From contig MU394057.1 in NCBI GenBank assembly GCA_022578605.1, forward strand, positions 434,001 through 498,000: DNA of 64,000 nucleotides, in the 5' to 3' direction. A program made the translations under genes and the position numbers. Position 1 is the stretch's first letter. The number at the start of each line of letters is the position of its first letter. Positions 43,201 to 54,720 of the stretch are shown here, piece after piece. This DNA comes from Camillea tinctor. Its lineage: Eukaryota; Ascomycota; Sordariomycetes; Xylariales; Xylariaceae. The notes under the pieces are model-generated. The model had not been told where the DNA came from. It made no database searches and worked only from the letters and a program-made list of their open reading frames with translations.

Positions 43201-45511
43201 AAAAAAAGAAGACAAACAGAAACAAAAAGAAAGAATGGCTTTGGGGTTCTAGATCTTGTCCTGTTGTGATACGACTTTTGGACGGCGTTTTGGTCTCTTA
43301 CAAAGTAATTTCTGGCACGGGTTTCTAAAGGAGGGGCGTGGGGAAAGAAAAAGAAAAGGGCGTGGTTATCTGAAACTAGTGTAGTGTATGTAGTACTAGC
43401 AGTGTGTAGTTGTAAGTGAAGTAAACCTGGGACTTGCACTTACACCAATACTAATACTACTGCACAATTGAGAATTGACATTACATTGAGAAAAAAAAAC
43501 GGGAATTCTGACTATTCTCGAAAGAGTCGAGCCCCTTGCATTACCGCTGAAAAGCTGAACGAAGAATAGAAGAGTGAGAAGGGAAAAAAAAAAAAAAAGG
43601 GCTGTGCCCTGCACACAACCACACAGCCCGTTCTTTTCGTGCTGGATCACTGGTCCGAGGATAACATTCAATTGATGAATCGAAAGTTCTGCAGCATACT
43701 TTAAATCTTTAAACCACTGCATGTCACGCATTAAATCTATATTATCTACCTAGTAGCACGGAGCAAAAGAAAAAAAGGCTTAATTACTATCTGCAACAAC
43801 AAGGGAGTTGCCGCACAGACAAACAAACGAAGTTGCATCTGCAACGCGTGGTTTAATACATCATAAGGCACGAATTGAATTTTAAAAATGGGTTCGAATA
43901 TGACTATGAGATAATTATCAGAAAAGAAAAAAAAGAAGTAAAAAAAAAAGAAAAAGTACAGAATACTCGGTGTTATTATGTAACTTATGTAGTTACGACT
44001 TGGTAGAGTTGTATAGTTGTATAGATTACACCACTTGAAGTTTACTTAGACACGTGCATATATACAGTATGGGTTGCATGTCGCTCCAAGTGTTAGTTAT
44101 GATATTGAAAAGAGTAAGCATTGATACACCACATGTAGTGTGATATAGTATTGATAGACAAGCAATGGTCTGGTCCGAGAAATGTAGACCAGACCAGACG
44201 CATATGGGATGTATCAGTGAGTCAAAGGAAAACAAAACCAGCGATCTGTCTCAAATGCTGTAGTTGGCTCAGGTATTTGCACTAGACTATTGCCCATCAC
44301 CTATCCGAATCTTCTACGTTCCTCAATGCTCACACACACTCTCTCGCTCTCTCCTGTTTGCCATGATCCGTGGTACACCATATCCACCTTTTAGTTGGGC
44401 CCTATCGTCTGGTATGAGACAGGAGATTCTTCCGATCACCATTACTACTAACATGCATTGTTTGAGGTACAACACCTGTCAGCCCTATTGCTCGTAACTG
44501 ATACCTGGTACAATATACATGTTGTTCTAAGTACACCGTACCGTCGGACCGGTACCTGTCCCTGTCCTTGTCCTGGTCTTGTTTTCTGGTCTCTATTCTT
44601 CTCTCTCCGTTCTCTCTTGTCAGGTTCCAATGGTTATTATGGCTATTATTACTCCTGAGGGATTTTGGGTTGGCGTAATGGTCCAACTGGATGGACGATG
44701 GGCGCGTCTTCTGCCTTGTCGTTTCAAAATCCCTCCTGCTCAGGGTGCTCAAGTAAGTGTAAGTGAATAAGCGGCTGGGAGAGCCAACCATCATCATAAT
44801 ACGCCTTTGCTATCATTCAGCTGGGCTACCTCAAGCATGCCCCATATTGTGTCTGACAGACCGTTGACCTTGGGCTTTATGGGAAAGTAAGCCACACGCA
44901 TACCATACCAATACACTAACACACGGATATCACTATACTACGCTCACCCACCCTAAACCACACCTCCCACAGGCACGGTCACTCGTTCTGGTGAGCCTGG
45001 AGGGGAGAACTTCGCCCTGGGGCTGTGAGGAACCAATTGGCCATGTTTCTCTACGCCTTTCCCTTCTAGGCCAGGCTCCGTCGGAAGAAAATGATTCATC
45101 GGCCTCAGACACACACCACACACCCCTCCCCCCCCTGGTAGGCATCAACGAGTGGGTTGCAAGGGTAGAGGGAGGGAACGCCGGAACCCTTGTCTTGTGT
45201 GCGCAGGACAAAAAATTTCCAGAATTACACTACCACACAAAAAAGTTCCTGAAGACTTGTCTCGGTATATAAGGCTTCGGACTTCTACAACCACCCACAC
45301 CCCCCCCAATCACCTCTTGCTTACCTCAACCAAAACCAACCTTACCTACCTATCTATATCCATATTCCATATCTATATATTACCCGTCGTCTTAGTAGAC
45401 CCTCCACATTCCTCCTCTCACTTTTACTACATGCTAGTTAGTAGTAATATCCGGAAGCATACATAACTCTTCGACATTCCCCCCTGAGCCACCCCTGAGG
45501 AATTCGTCGCC
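37237..45511. other. Long gene-free region with low-complexity patches
   Basis: About 8 kb without any convincing coding segment on either strand. The longest frames (133 codons at 39018, 128 at 41243 minus, 131 at 44402 minus) lack family resemblance and balanced composition. The region holds C15-T12 at 38023, A/G-rich runs near 43190-43350 and 43570-43600, a C9 run near 43022, CCTGTC repeats near 44560, and a degenerate tRNA-like fold near 42474. The last 300 bp before 45512 form the leader of the next gene. Confidence 0.45.
38023..38049 (+). repeat. Homopolymer pair C15-T12
   Basis: Fifteen cytosines directly followed by twelve thymines, a low-complexity tract in a gene-free region. The exact length is liable to sequencing error. 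Confidence 0.85.
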
Positions 45512-45583
45512 AATGTCCTCATGTCTCTGAAGCCAGAAACTGTACACCCAAAAGATTATTCCATCTCTGACACAGCCGATTGA
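45512..45583 (+). promoter_or_regulatory. Two overlapping upstream ORFs before the 45813 gene
   Basis: ATG at 45512 opens a six-codon frame ending at 45529. ATG at 45521 opens a 20-codon frame ending TGA at 45583. Both precede the assigned start of the disordered protein and would be met first by scanning ribosomes if the transcript includes them. They may regulate translation, or the leader may be spliced out. Confidence 0.4.
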
Positions 45584-45812
45584 CAAAGTCGCGGTGGACT
45601 CCCATCCAAGAATAGTTATCAACAACACTATATACCACAGCAGAAACTCGCGTGAACTATCTTCAACTTCGATTCTGACGGCGCAACCTCGAGCACACCA
45701 CTCGGTTGAGTTGCTACCTAGTTACACTTCCCCAGGGTCCCGCCAACGACCTCGGATTATCCAACCTAACCCCCCGCGCAGAAGACGCATCGATACGTTA
45801 CCAACATCTACA

Positions 45813-47012
45813 ATGTGCATCAGCCGCCGTTACGAGCAGGTCCTTCCGGACGGACGCATCGACAGATGGGCGGAAAACGACCTCTGTTCCAACTCCCGCC
45901 ACAACAAGCTATGCGATTATACTCAGGTTCTCCAACACCCGGTCGAGGCCTTTGCTCCAGAGCAGCTGAGCTCGTCCTATGGTCGCATGCAATTCCCACC
46001 CACACCACCAATGTCCTCCCACTCGGCATCGACCTCAGACTCGGAGCGCTCGAGCAAGAGACGATCTGGTTCTTACACTCTTGACCAGAAGGTGCTGGAG
46101 ATTAACAACTCGAAGCGCTCATCGCGCCGTGAGAAGGAGGAGCGCAATTACATGGACAAGACTCCCACCTCGCGCACTCCACCTCGCCAATTTACGCTGC
46201 CCGACAGCATGAACTCCAGCCCCGACCGCGCATCCTACCGCAGCCACGAGTCCCGAAGCCAATCCCGACGCCGCGAGTCCAATGTCTCTGAGCGCGAACG
46301 CCCGACCACCATCAAGATCGAGATCGCTGGCAGCGAGCGCTCTCAGAAGACTTCTCCTCCCCGTCGCAGCGACGCTTCTTCCCGAACCTCCAAGACCAGC
46401 TCACGCGACGGCAGCGATGACGGCAGCGAGCGACGCCGCCGTCGCCAATCCGTCACCTTCGCTGAGCCCGAACTGGACCCGCAGCGCAAGCAACAACTCG
46501 AGTCAGAGATCGCGCGCGCCAATGCTGCGATCGCCAACCGCCCTGTTCCTCCCGTTACAAATGCGTCTGCGCCTGCACCGGTCTCCAAGCCGGCGCCCGC
46601 TACTAAGACTTCGCCTACAACCAAACCCGCTACTACATCTAAGCCTGCGGCACCAGCACCTGTCTCCGGTCCCGTGATCAAGCCAGCGCGCCTATCTGCG
46701 CCTGTCTCTGCCGCGCCACCATCGTCCACTACCTCGAGCACGCGCTACCGGCGCGGCTCAGTCGTGGTCGACCCACTTGCGAACAAGATGAACAATCTAC
46801 ACCTCGACGCGCAGTACGAGCGGCGGTTCGAGAAGATCAAGCAGGCTGATGAGAAGGCCGCGCGCGAGGAAGAGGAAGCACAGAAGCGCCGGCTGATGGA
46901 GCGCATGGCACCCAGGAGCGGTGGTGCAGAGCCTAAGCGTCGCGCAACCGTTGGCGCGGCACAGAGACGCCACAGAGTCCAATACGATGACGGGCACTAC
47001 CGTTTCGAGTAA
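45813..47012 (+). CDS. Disordered Ser/Arg-rich fungal protein of unknown function
   Basis: Frame 45813-47012 gives 399 residues from the first in-frame Met (MCISRRYEQVLPDGRIDRWA). The frame stays open and protein-like about 250 nt upstream (RIVINNTIYHSRNSRELSST, RIIQPNPPRRRRIDTLP) but without an ATG. A spliced upstream exon probably supplies the true start. The middle is rich in Ser/Arg/Glu (SERSSKRRSGSYTLDQKVLE, RRREKEERNY-like runs), a Pro/Ala/Thr/Lys repeat region (PAPATKTSPTTKPATTSKPA) precedes a conserved C-terminus: RYRRGSVVVDPLANKMNNLH and a coiled-coil-like FEKIKQADEKAAREEEEAQK. I recognise the style of conserved Pezizomycotina proteins but no domain. It is likely cytosolic or nuclear, and the basic/phospho-site-rich composition suggests regulation by kinases. 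Base composition is high-GC and coding-like. Confidence 0.75.
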   Translation: MCISRRYEQVLPDGRIDRWAENDLCSNSRHNKLCDYTQVLQHPVEAFAPEQLSSSYGRMQFPPTPPMSSHSASTSDSERSSKRRSGSYTLDQKVLEINNSKRSSRREKEERNYMDKTPTSRTPPRQFTLPDSMNSSPDRASYRSHESRSQSRRRESNVSERERPTTIKIEIAGSERSQKTSPPRRSDASSRTSKTSSRDGSDDGSERRRRRQSVTFAEPELDPQRKQQLESEIARANAAIANRPVPPVTNASAPAPVSKPAPATKTSPTTKPATTSKPAAPAPVSGPVIKPARLSAPVSAAPPSSTTSSTRYRRGSVVVDPLANKMNNLHLDAQYERRFEKIKQADEKAAREEEEAQKRRLMERMAPRSGGAEPKRRATVGAAQRRHRVQYDDGHYRFE

Positions 47013-50000
47013 GCAAACAAAGTAGTAGTAAGCTTGCTTTTAAGGGGGAGGGATGAAAAAAAGGAGGGTCCGCTTTTCCTCTCTTTTCTTTGGTTGTTCC
47101 TTTTCTCATTCTTAGCGTATAAGCCCCCAACGGCCAACAGTTTTCTATTTTTTTCTACGTTTTTGTGTGTTTTATCAAGGCACGGGATTTTCAACACATC
47201 ATCAAATGTTTTGTTTAGGGAAAAAATAAGTTTCTATTTCTTTTGTTACTCTATAGAGGCGTTGGTGGAACCAACACCCTATTATCATGATATCATGTAT
47301 TTAGATGAAACCTCCTGTTATACCATTTGGGAATTATTGGATTAGATGTAAGGATACCGGAAATGTACGAATTGCTAGGAAACGGGATACTCGGGTATGA
47401 ATGAATGGGACATTATTGGGATGTATGCGCAAGTCGAGTCTTTTTTTTGGTATTACGCCTTTGCGCTGTGTGGGCTTTTGTCAGTCTAGTCTATTTTTTC
47501 TTCCTCTTTCTAAAAAGGGGGGTGTCGGAACACTACCACACCATCGGATTGGTCAGTCCGTAGTCAGAAAGAAAAAAAAATTTAACAAAATAAAATAAAA
47601 TGCCAAAAGCAAGAAAAAGATATGTCAAGCTTGACCAAAATTCGCGACGAAAATTCCCGACCCCCGAGACTTAATTCACATTAAAAGCCAACCCCCTTGT
47701 CAGCTCAGGTCCGACTCGCTGCCCAACTTATAATATAATATCGGTGGAATTGATAATCGTCGTAACCCCCATGAAAAACAGGAAAAAAAGGGATAGAGAA
47801 GGACAAAAAAAAGGAGTAAGAAAAGAGAGCAACGTTGATCCCTGGCCAACCATAGCCCAATCCATCTTCCATCACACGTTTACTTACCTATTTAGGTAGT
47901 TGATTCTAAAGATATTATATTACATACATTACCATTACGACCACGCCCTCTTCCTAATGTGGTTCCTTTTCATTTTTATTATTATTTAAGTATCTTGTCA
48001 TTATTTCACTGGTGTCTGCTCCCAGCACACGCCGAAAACAGGTCTTAGAAGGCCGAAGAAAAATTATTAATAGCACAGGGCATAGTAGATAACATGATGC
48101 CAGGGACGGGATGGGACAGGGCGGATGGGACAGGGCGGATAGGAGGGTTGTGTGAGAGGTAGGTTGCGTGTAAGAGATTTGGTGTTGGTGGTGTAAGTGC
48201 GTGTAAGTGCGAACGACGACGAAGCTGTGTGCGCGCGCGTTCTCGAAATCCCGCAATGAGTGCCCAGCCAATCGACTTTGTCCCTATCCCCATTGGCGTT
48301 TCGGCCCAACCAAATCCACAATTCCTTCTACTTTTTTCTTTCCTTCCTTTTCCCTGCCGCTTTTCCTGCTTGATGTCGTCAATTTGGAATATCCTACCCC
48401 ATATCCCCGTTCCCGTCTTTTGCCATTTCCCTCTTCTCGACTATCCCATGTCCATGCCCATCCCATATTTCCCCATCTTGCCCCTCTAGTACGTACTATA
48501 TATGTATCTACATACTATCTACATACTATACTAGTGTAGTGTATTGCTCGTATGTACATAGAAACAAACTACACTATAAGCTAGGTACTTTATGCACCCA
48601 AGATAGACTCTCACCCCTTCCCCCTTTTTCCACTTTTTCATCCCCTTTTGTTCGTTATTCCTCTTTCCTCTTCCCGTCTCCCTGGCTTCCCTTCCCTTCC
48701 ATTTCTTCTCTGACACCCATGGACACCATGCCTGCCCTGATTCCCCGAAAACCCATGGCTCGTCAACCAGTAATTGCGCAATAGGCCCCGCTAGATCGAC
48801 GTTCCTCGGGTCCCTGTCAGAAAAAAATTACTACATACTATTTTTTTTCTGTCTATCGTCTTGTCTCGTCCCTTCTCGCGACAATTTTTTCCCACCCATT
48901 GCCCAACCGTCTCGCTTTCTGTTGATCTCCGAAGATCCCACCCCTCCCCCTCCCCCTCCTTCTTCTCCCCCCCTTGTTCTCTTTTCCCCTTGCCCTTCCC
49001 ATTTGACAGGTTAGAGTGTGTGCTGCGTTCCCGTATCTGGCGCGTCTTCGGATTGGTCATCGCCTTTCGTGTGCTTCTACCGACGGCCCCGGCCAAAACC
49101 ACTTGCTGCCTTGGTCGCGGCGGATGTACCATACAGCAGTAGTCTTTCAGACTATGTATGTAACTAAAAAACTATGTACCTGCTACGTCTAGCTTGCGTC
49201 CTGCGAACGGTTTTTCGCACATGCGGAGCTTAGCTACTACTGGCTTGGACTGCTGCTGCTGCAACCAAAGACTCGGTCTTTTTTTTTTTAATGCTTTCCT
49301 TGAAACCAGTTGCCGATAATAGCTTACGGCCCCTTGGACGCGATTTGTTCCGATAGGAGAGGGGATGGTGTCCATGAGAGAAGAGCACACACACACCTAC
49401 CATAACCCGTATAAGTGGTTGTGACTCACTTTCATCAGCAATTACTACCACCTACTTACTCATTAGAGGTACTTTCACATGGCTAGTAGAAACGTTGTGA
49501 TACACGACATACATAGCAATTTCTTGCTATGCTTCTCTTCCTTTCTCTCTACTGCTAACATATGTTATGGTTGATACCGGTGATGCCACGGTCATACTAC
49601 CGTCATACCACAAGGGCTAGGGCTTCATTTCCTTTTACGGGGACCACATGGTTGGGCCGCACTTGTCAAGCTGTACCAGATCGGGCTGAGGTGGGCGCTG
49701 AAACTGGGGTTTGGTGACCGATGGGTCCCCTTTAAAGCTTACCGAGCGTGAGCGTATCAGAGAAAGGAAGGGAGAGCAGGAAAGAGACAGAAAGGGGAAA
49801 AGGTGTCAGAGTATTCCCCTAACCCACGCACGTCTGGGTAACCACGCTGTTGCCATGCCATTCGCTCTTCTCTTTGCCCCTCATTAGACTTTCCATCGTC
49901 ATAGTCACCCACATAGTTTATAAACATTTCCCCTTACCTATTCTACACTACCGTACATGAGATACTGTGCAAGATACCCTCTTGGTTCATGAAACACACT

Positions 50001-53000
50001 TTGTTCGTGCAAGACATACCTATCGCCTATATCTCGACGTAACATACCTACTCATATCATGCCACCACACTCATCTACACACAGACACACAGACACACAC
50101 AAGATGTGCAATGATGTGCGCTGATAGGTTTCTGGACTGCATACATAACCCCGCTTCCAACCAGATCGGGTAACTAGGTGGCGATGGGAGAAAGAAAAAC
50201 ACAAGTGCCGGGGGGTGGTTTATCGCAGCAGCAGGTCTGCGGTTGAGATGGCAACTTGCCTAGGAAACCGACTCGAATGGCATTCCATCTCGTCGGGGGT
50301 GGCATGACAACCTCAAAGAGATGGCGAATTTATTTAGTAGGATCGCTGCTTACAAGCGTGCGGGTGCCTGCTTCGACTTTCTTCCATCCGTCCAGCCAGC
50401 CAACCAGCTGGACATGGATAGCTACAAAGCTACCCCTACTTGCCTAGACCTGATTATATACCTGCTTTCTCCAACTAGCTCTTATCTATATACATCGGGT
50501 GGGAGGCGACGGTAGGTATCAGCTACGGTGCCATCAACACATATTGCTTGTACCTGGGGCATTCAAGCGAAGTATGTAAGGGAAAGCCCTGGTTATCGCC
50601 AGTATGGCAATAACCAGAGCCCTGAGTATGGACGGCCTAGGCTGCGGCAAACACCTCCCCCCTCTTTGCTATGGACTCCATCTGCAAAATATTATCCCGG
50701 TTCCAGAGAATAGCGGGAACTTGTATCGGGGGCTAGAGCTCAGTTCCTCTCGCCACGGCCTACGGAGTAAGTAGACAGAAAGTCTGTCTATCCTTTTATC
50801 TTTTTTTTTTCATTGCAGACACACCCCTTACTTCTTGCGCAACATCACTACTACATGAGAACGGAATAGAAGAGATTTCCAAGTTACCGTAACTCGGAAC
50901 TTGTAGCAGCCACATACACGTACACACACGCACACACATTCTCTCTCTAGACACACACTTTTTCTTACTCTTATAATAGCTACAACAACACGAGATCCCG
51001 TGACTCCCTAGTGAGTCGTACCCTTTCTCGCAATGGCGCAAGTTGATGCCCTCTTATTTAGCCTTTGCGCGTAGGTGTGCGCGGCGACCAATGGTTGCGC
51101 GCATGTTTGTGTATTGAGTGTGTGGGCTACAGTGACATGTGAGGGTAGCAAGGTCGAAGTGAGACATACATATAGGCAGGTAAAAAAAGGCTTCCTTGGT
51201 TACCCTCTTCTTTTTTTCTGCCGATCTCGGATTTGACGAATGACGCACACTCTCTCGACCGACTTGCTGCGCGCGAGTGCGCGCATCTCAACTTTCTCCC
51301 CCCCTTTCCCCCTCCCCCTCCTTTTCTTTCCTTCTCTTCCCCCCCTCCCTTCTCCAAAACTAGCTCGCCGTTCTTCTTTTCTTCTTCGGGTACCCTTTTG
51401 TCCTTGGGGTAAATTTCACCGTTGAATATATTTGGATACCTAGGTACCTACCTTCTCCCCTTGCCGTGTCGCCCCATCGATCCTAGATATCTAGCATACA
51501 TCCAGACCGATCTCCTTCCTACACTAACATCTCCCGCACACACATATATACATACACACACACATTTACACCGGCCGTGTCAACTGATCCCACCGGCCCC
51601 GCCACCCGGTGTCCTTTTCTTTCTACTAGTTTGAATATTTCCCACAACTTGGCAGCGCCGGCGCGCGCTCTACTGTAGCCTTGCGAGTGAAGGGGGTGTG
51701 GAGATTATATTGGTATCCATTCATCTACACTACTGCATTTTTCTCTGGGGTGAGCATCGCTCTCTATTGCTCTGCGCCCTTGATTACCTCATTTGTCTCT
51801 TGGACGCCATGCTATGCCGTATGCCATGCTCCCCGGGTAACGTGCCTTCGCATGCCGTAGTACATGCGGAAGTTGTGGGGTTTCCCTAACCCTTTCTCCA
51901 CCCCCTTCTTCCTTACTCCCCCCCCCCTATTTATGAGGGTTAGGTAATAACGTGCTTTGTACGTATGTATGTTCATGTAAGTGTGTGTATGGATGTTTGG
52001 GACATGCATGCTGGTCGAGTCATCGGTTCAGAAAATCTTCTTCAAGAATTCGCATATATGCCCCTCCTCCTCTCTCCCTCCCCCCCATCAAACGATAAAC
52101 CTGCTCTTACTTCCCCACACACTTCTAGACTCCCTACACAAAAACATGGTAGAAGATAGTGGAAGATAGGAGAACAAGGTGGTCAGGATGGACTCGAAGG
52201 AAGGAAACGAACGTAGGTGTGTTTCAGAAGACTTCGGACCGAACACCATGGTGTGTGTATGCGAATGTGTATGTGTGTTTGAGTAAAGTGCGCGGATCTC
52301 CCTCGCGCTCTGGTCTTGGTCTCCATCGCGTACATGCATACATAAAGCCCAGATGCACACAACCTACGTTCGGGTGTCCATATCTGCTCACCTGATCCCC
52401 GGTGGGACTATATGGAGGAGGGGGGATGGGGTGTGGTGGATACCTCGAGTTAGTTGGAGTCGAGGAAGAGACAATGGATAAGGAGGAGCTAGAGGGAAGC
52501 GAGAAAAAAAGAAAAAGGAAAACTTGTTCTAGGTCCCAGAATTCCTCCGCACTCAGGTGGATAGAGCCGACAACCGCGATCGATATCGGCGGCGTTCGAT
52601 GCTAGCCGCTACTTAAGCGGGATGTCGTGGAACAAAAATGAAGGGAAAGGGAGTTTGGTTCGGCGAGGTCGAAACAGCCTCTGGAATGTACAAGCAGTCG
52701 TTGTCCGGGAAAGGAGGAAAAGGGGCAGACCGGGCATGGAGAGTTTGATCGTGATTGTATCATGACCTTCACACATTCTTTACTATAGGGGCGCAGCACT
52801 ATACAGCTACATAGAAACAGAATAGGATAGCATATCTAAATTTGGAATACCACATAGCTACCTACCTAACTATTTTGTTTCATAAGTCCATTCCAACCCG
52901 AAAACGTGGAGAATGCAAGGTAAGGGGAAACAAGCAAATAACCTTACTCCGTTACGTATGGTATCCATCCACTCGGTATTTGCTTGCCCCAGACCCAGGC

Positions 53001-54198
53001 GGGAAAATAGGTCGGAGTCCGATCCGGACTATGCTAAGGCCCCGGGGGTCGCAACCCAAAAGAGAAAACTCCCCGGGGGCCGAAACGGCATTCCGCGCGC
53101 TACCTTTTTTTCTCACTTCCCTTGTCCTCATTCGACTATTTTTTAGTTAATTGCCCAATCAATTATGCTAGCCTATAATTAGCACATGCCATTTTGTCGT
53201 TGAGAAATACATAGTCCCTGGTTGGCGGTCTACGATGCCCTCGTTTCGTCGCCCGATTGGACCTAGTGTCGACACTGCTCAGGTACTTATAAGTTCAGCT
53301 CCTGGTTTAGCCAAGGTTCACCATCCTCCCCGATAGTTCAATAGCATGAATATAGTTCATAAATTTGGAATCCATCAGGGTAGAGGGCGGCCTATACCTA
53401 TGTATTGGCGTAAAACAAGACATGCAACACAGAACATCGTACTCTTAGGGAAGTATATCATATCAATCGGTAAACCTTTAGCCCTGTCCCGTCCTAGATC
53501 ACCATAGGGCCATTGTAAAACAGAATGCAATCACAATATTCGAGGCTTCCGATAGCGGGAGTCAACTGATTAGGTAGAAATCGTAGAGAAATTGCCAGGG
53601 ACGGCCTAGACTTCTGCTGAGGAGGAGGCTAGATACACAAGAAGGATTCCTCATGTTCCAGGATAGCTGCCAGCAGGATCATGAGACGATTTTTCAGTGT
53701 AGGAGGGGTGCGATTAACTCGAGATGCCGATGAGCTGGCGAGGCTATAGAATCGAGACCTTTGCTCGCTCATCGGTTTGACTTACTATCTGCACATGGCG
53801 TGCTTGGTGAGCACAACGCATGTCTGACACACATTAGGGACTAGAGAATTGACTTGCAGCTTCGCTGGCATCCAGGCCCTTCCCGTCGTCACACGAACCC
53901 ATGAATCTGCTCCTGGGTCTAGTTCCAGATCTTCTGTGGTAAGTCGGCAGCCGTCCTCAGCCTCCGGCCTCGCCGCGAACTCCTTAAGTCATTGCAGATA
54001 GGATAGAGGCACTACTCATCCAACCTTATCCGATGTCAATGTAGGCGATAAGCCCCGGCGAATAGTTCGATATCTGCTTCCTTGGCAGAAGGATAATGCA
54101 TGAGGGCAATCTGCATCCGGAACAAGAAGCGCTACCGGGCGAAGTGATCAGAACATAGGCTTCCCGGGTAAACGGGCACGCCTAGAACCTCGTGCTCC
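47013..54198. other. 7-kb gene-free stretch with pyrimidine-rich and CA-rich low complexity
   Basis: No convincing protein on either strand. It is notable for several long CT-rich runs (48335-48480, 48600-48720, 48850-49010, 51290-51400), CA repeats (50085-50100, 51540-51570), TAGGTA-type palindromes and a GC-rich patch at 53035-53095. Such architecture resembles the long leaders and promoters of fungal regulatory genes, yet no gene follows on either side. A 21-codon ORF lies at 48719. Non-coding transcripts are possible but cannot be shown from sequence. Confidence 0.45.
48719..48784 (+). CDS. Possible 21-residue small ORF
   Basis: ATG in good context (ACACCCATGGAC) after a pyrimidine-rich leader; the peptide is MDTMPALIPRKPMARQPVIA plus Q, then TAG. 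The Pro/Met/Arg-rich sequence looks less random than the surroundings. It could be an upstream ORF or first exon of an unseen transcript. Weak. Confidence 0.2.
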   Translation: MDTMPALIPRKPMARQPVIAQ

Positions 54199-54720
54199 TT
54201 AAGCCGGTTTCAGAGCTTGACGCCGTAAGCCAAGACGCTCACTGCCCGACTTATGGTGGCGGTAGTCTAGGTCATCCATATCAATGTCTGCGCGGGGCTC
54301 GTGATACATCTCTGCCGCTGTGCCCAGAAGTGTGGGCGTCAGAAGCCTAGTTAATGGAAACGGCCTCAGACAGTTCAAGCCTCGCTGTCTCCCATCGCCT
54401 TGCGCTACCCTTTTTATGCTCATATTTTCTGTTGCTGTGTGCCCGGCATTATTGAACAGGACGTCAAACTCCGTCTCGGCCCGAGAAAGCGCTCTGTAGC
54501 CATTTCCACCGACCGTAGGTCTCCGAGACCCAGGTGCAGGAAGACTGCGTTTCCGGTCTAGTAGGGCTCGACCCCCTTGATCTATTTGATGCCATCGCAC
54601 TTATATCGACTAGTTATGCAGCCTTTAGTATTCTTTGAAGAAAGTATGCGCGCAATTTCTCTGCTAACCCTCAGTGTCCCCCCGGTCACGATGTATATCT
54701 GCTGATGGCTAGTCAAATGT
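54199..54720 (-). pseudogene. Short-chain dehydrogenase/reductase pseudogene
   Basis: Reading the minus strand across frames gives YIVTGGTLRVSREIARILSS (cofactor TGxxxGxG motif, degraded), then VFLHLGLGDLRSV, then TEFDVLFNNAGHTATENM (the NNAG motif), then PFPLTRLLTPTLLGTAAEMY, and finally DLDYRHHKSGSERLGLRRQA, where the catalytic YxxxK is replaced (ERLGLRRQA; family has YGxSK). Stops (for example after CDGIK at about 54588) and frame changes prevent a product. It resembles the NmrA-like/WW-oxidoreductase-type SDRs common in fungal secondary metabolism. The 3' part beyond is lost. Confidence 0.68.

Noticed and set aside
51981..52395. Overlapping short frames in CA/GT-rich DNA
   Set aside because: Composition follows the simple repeats; no codon structure.
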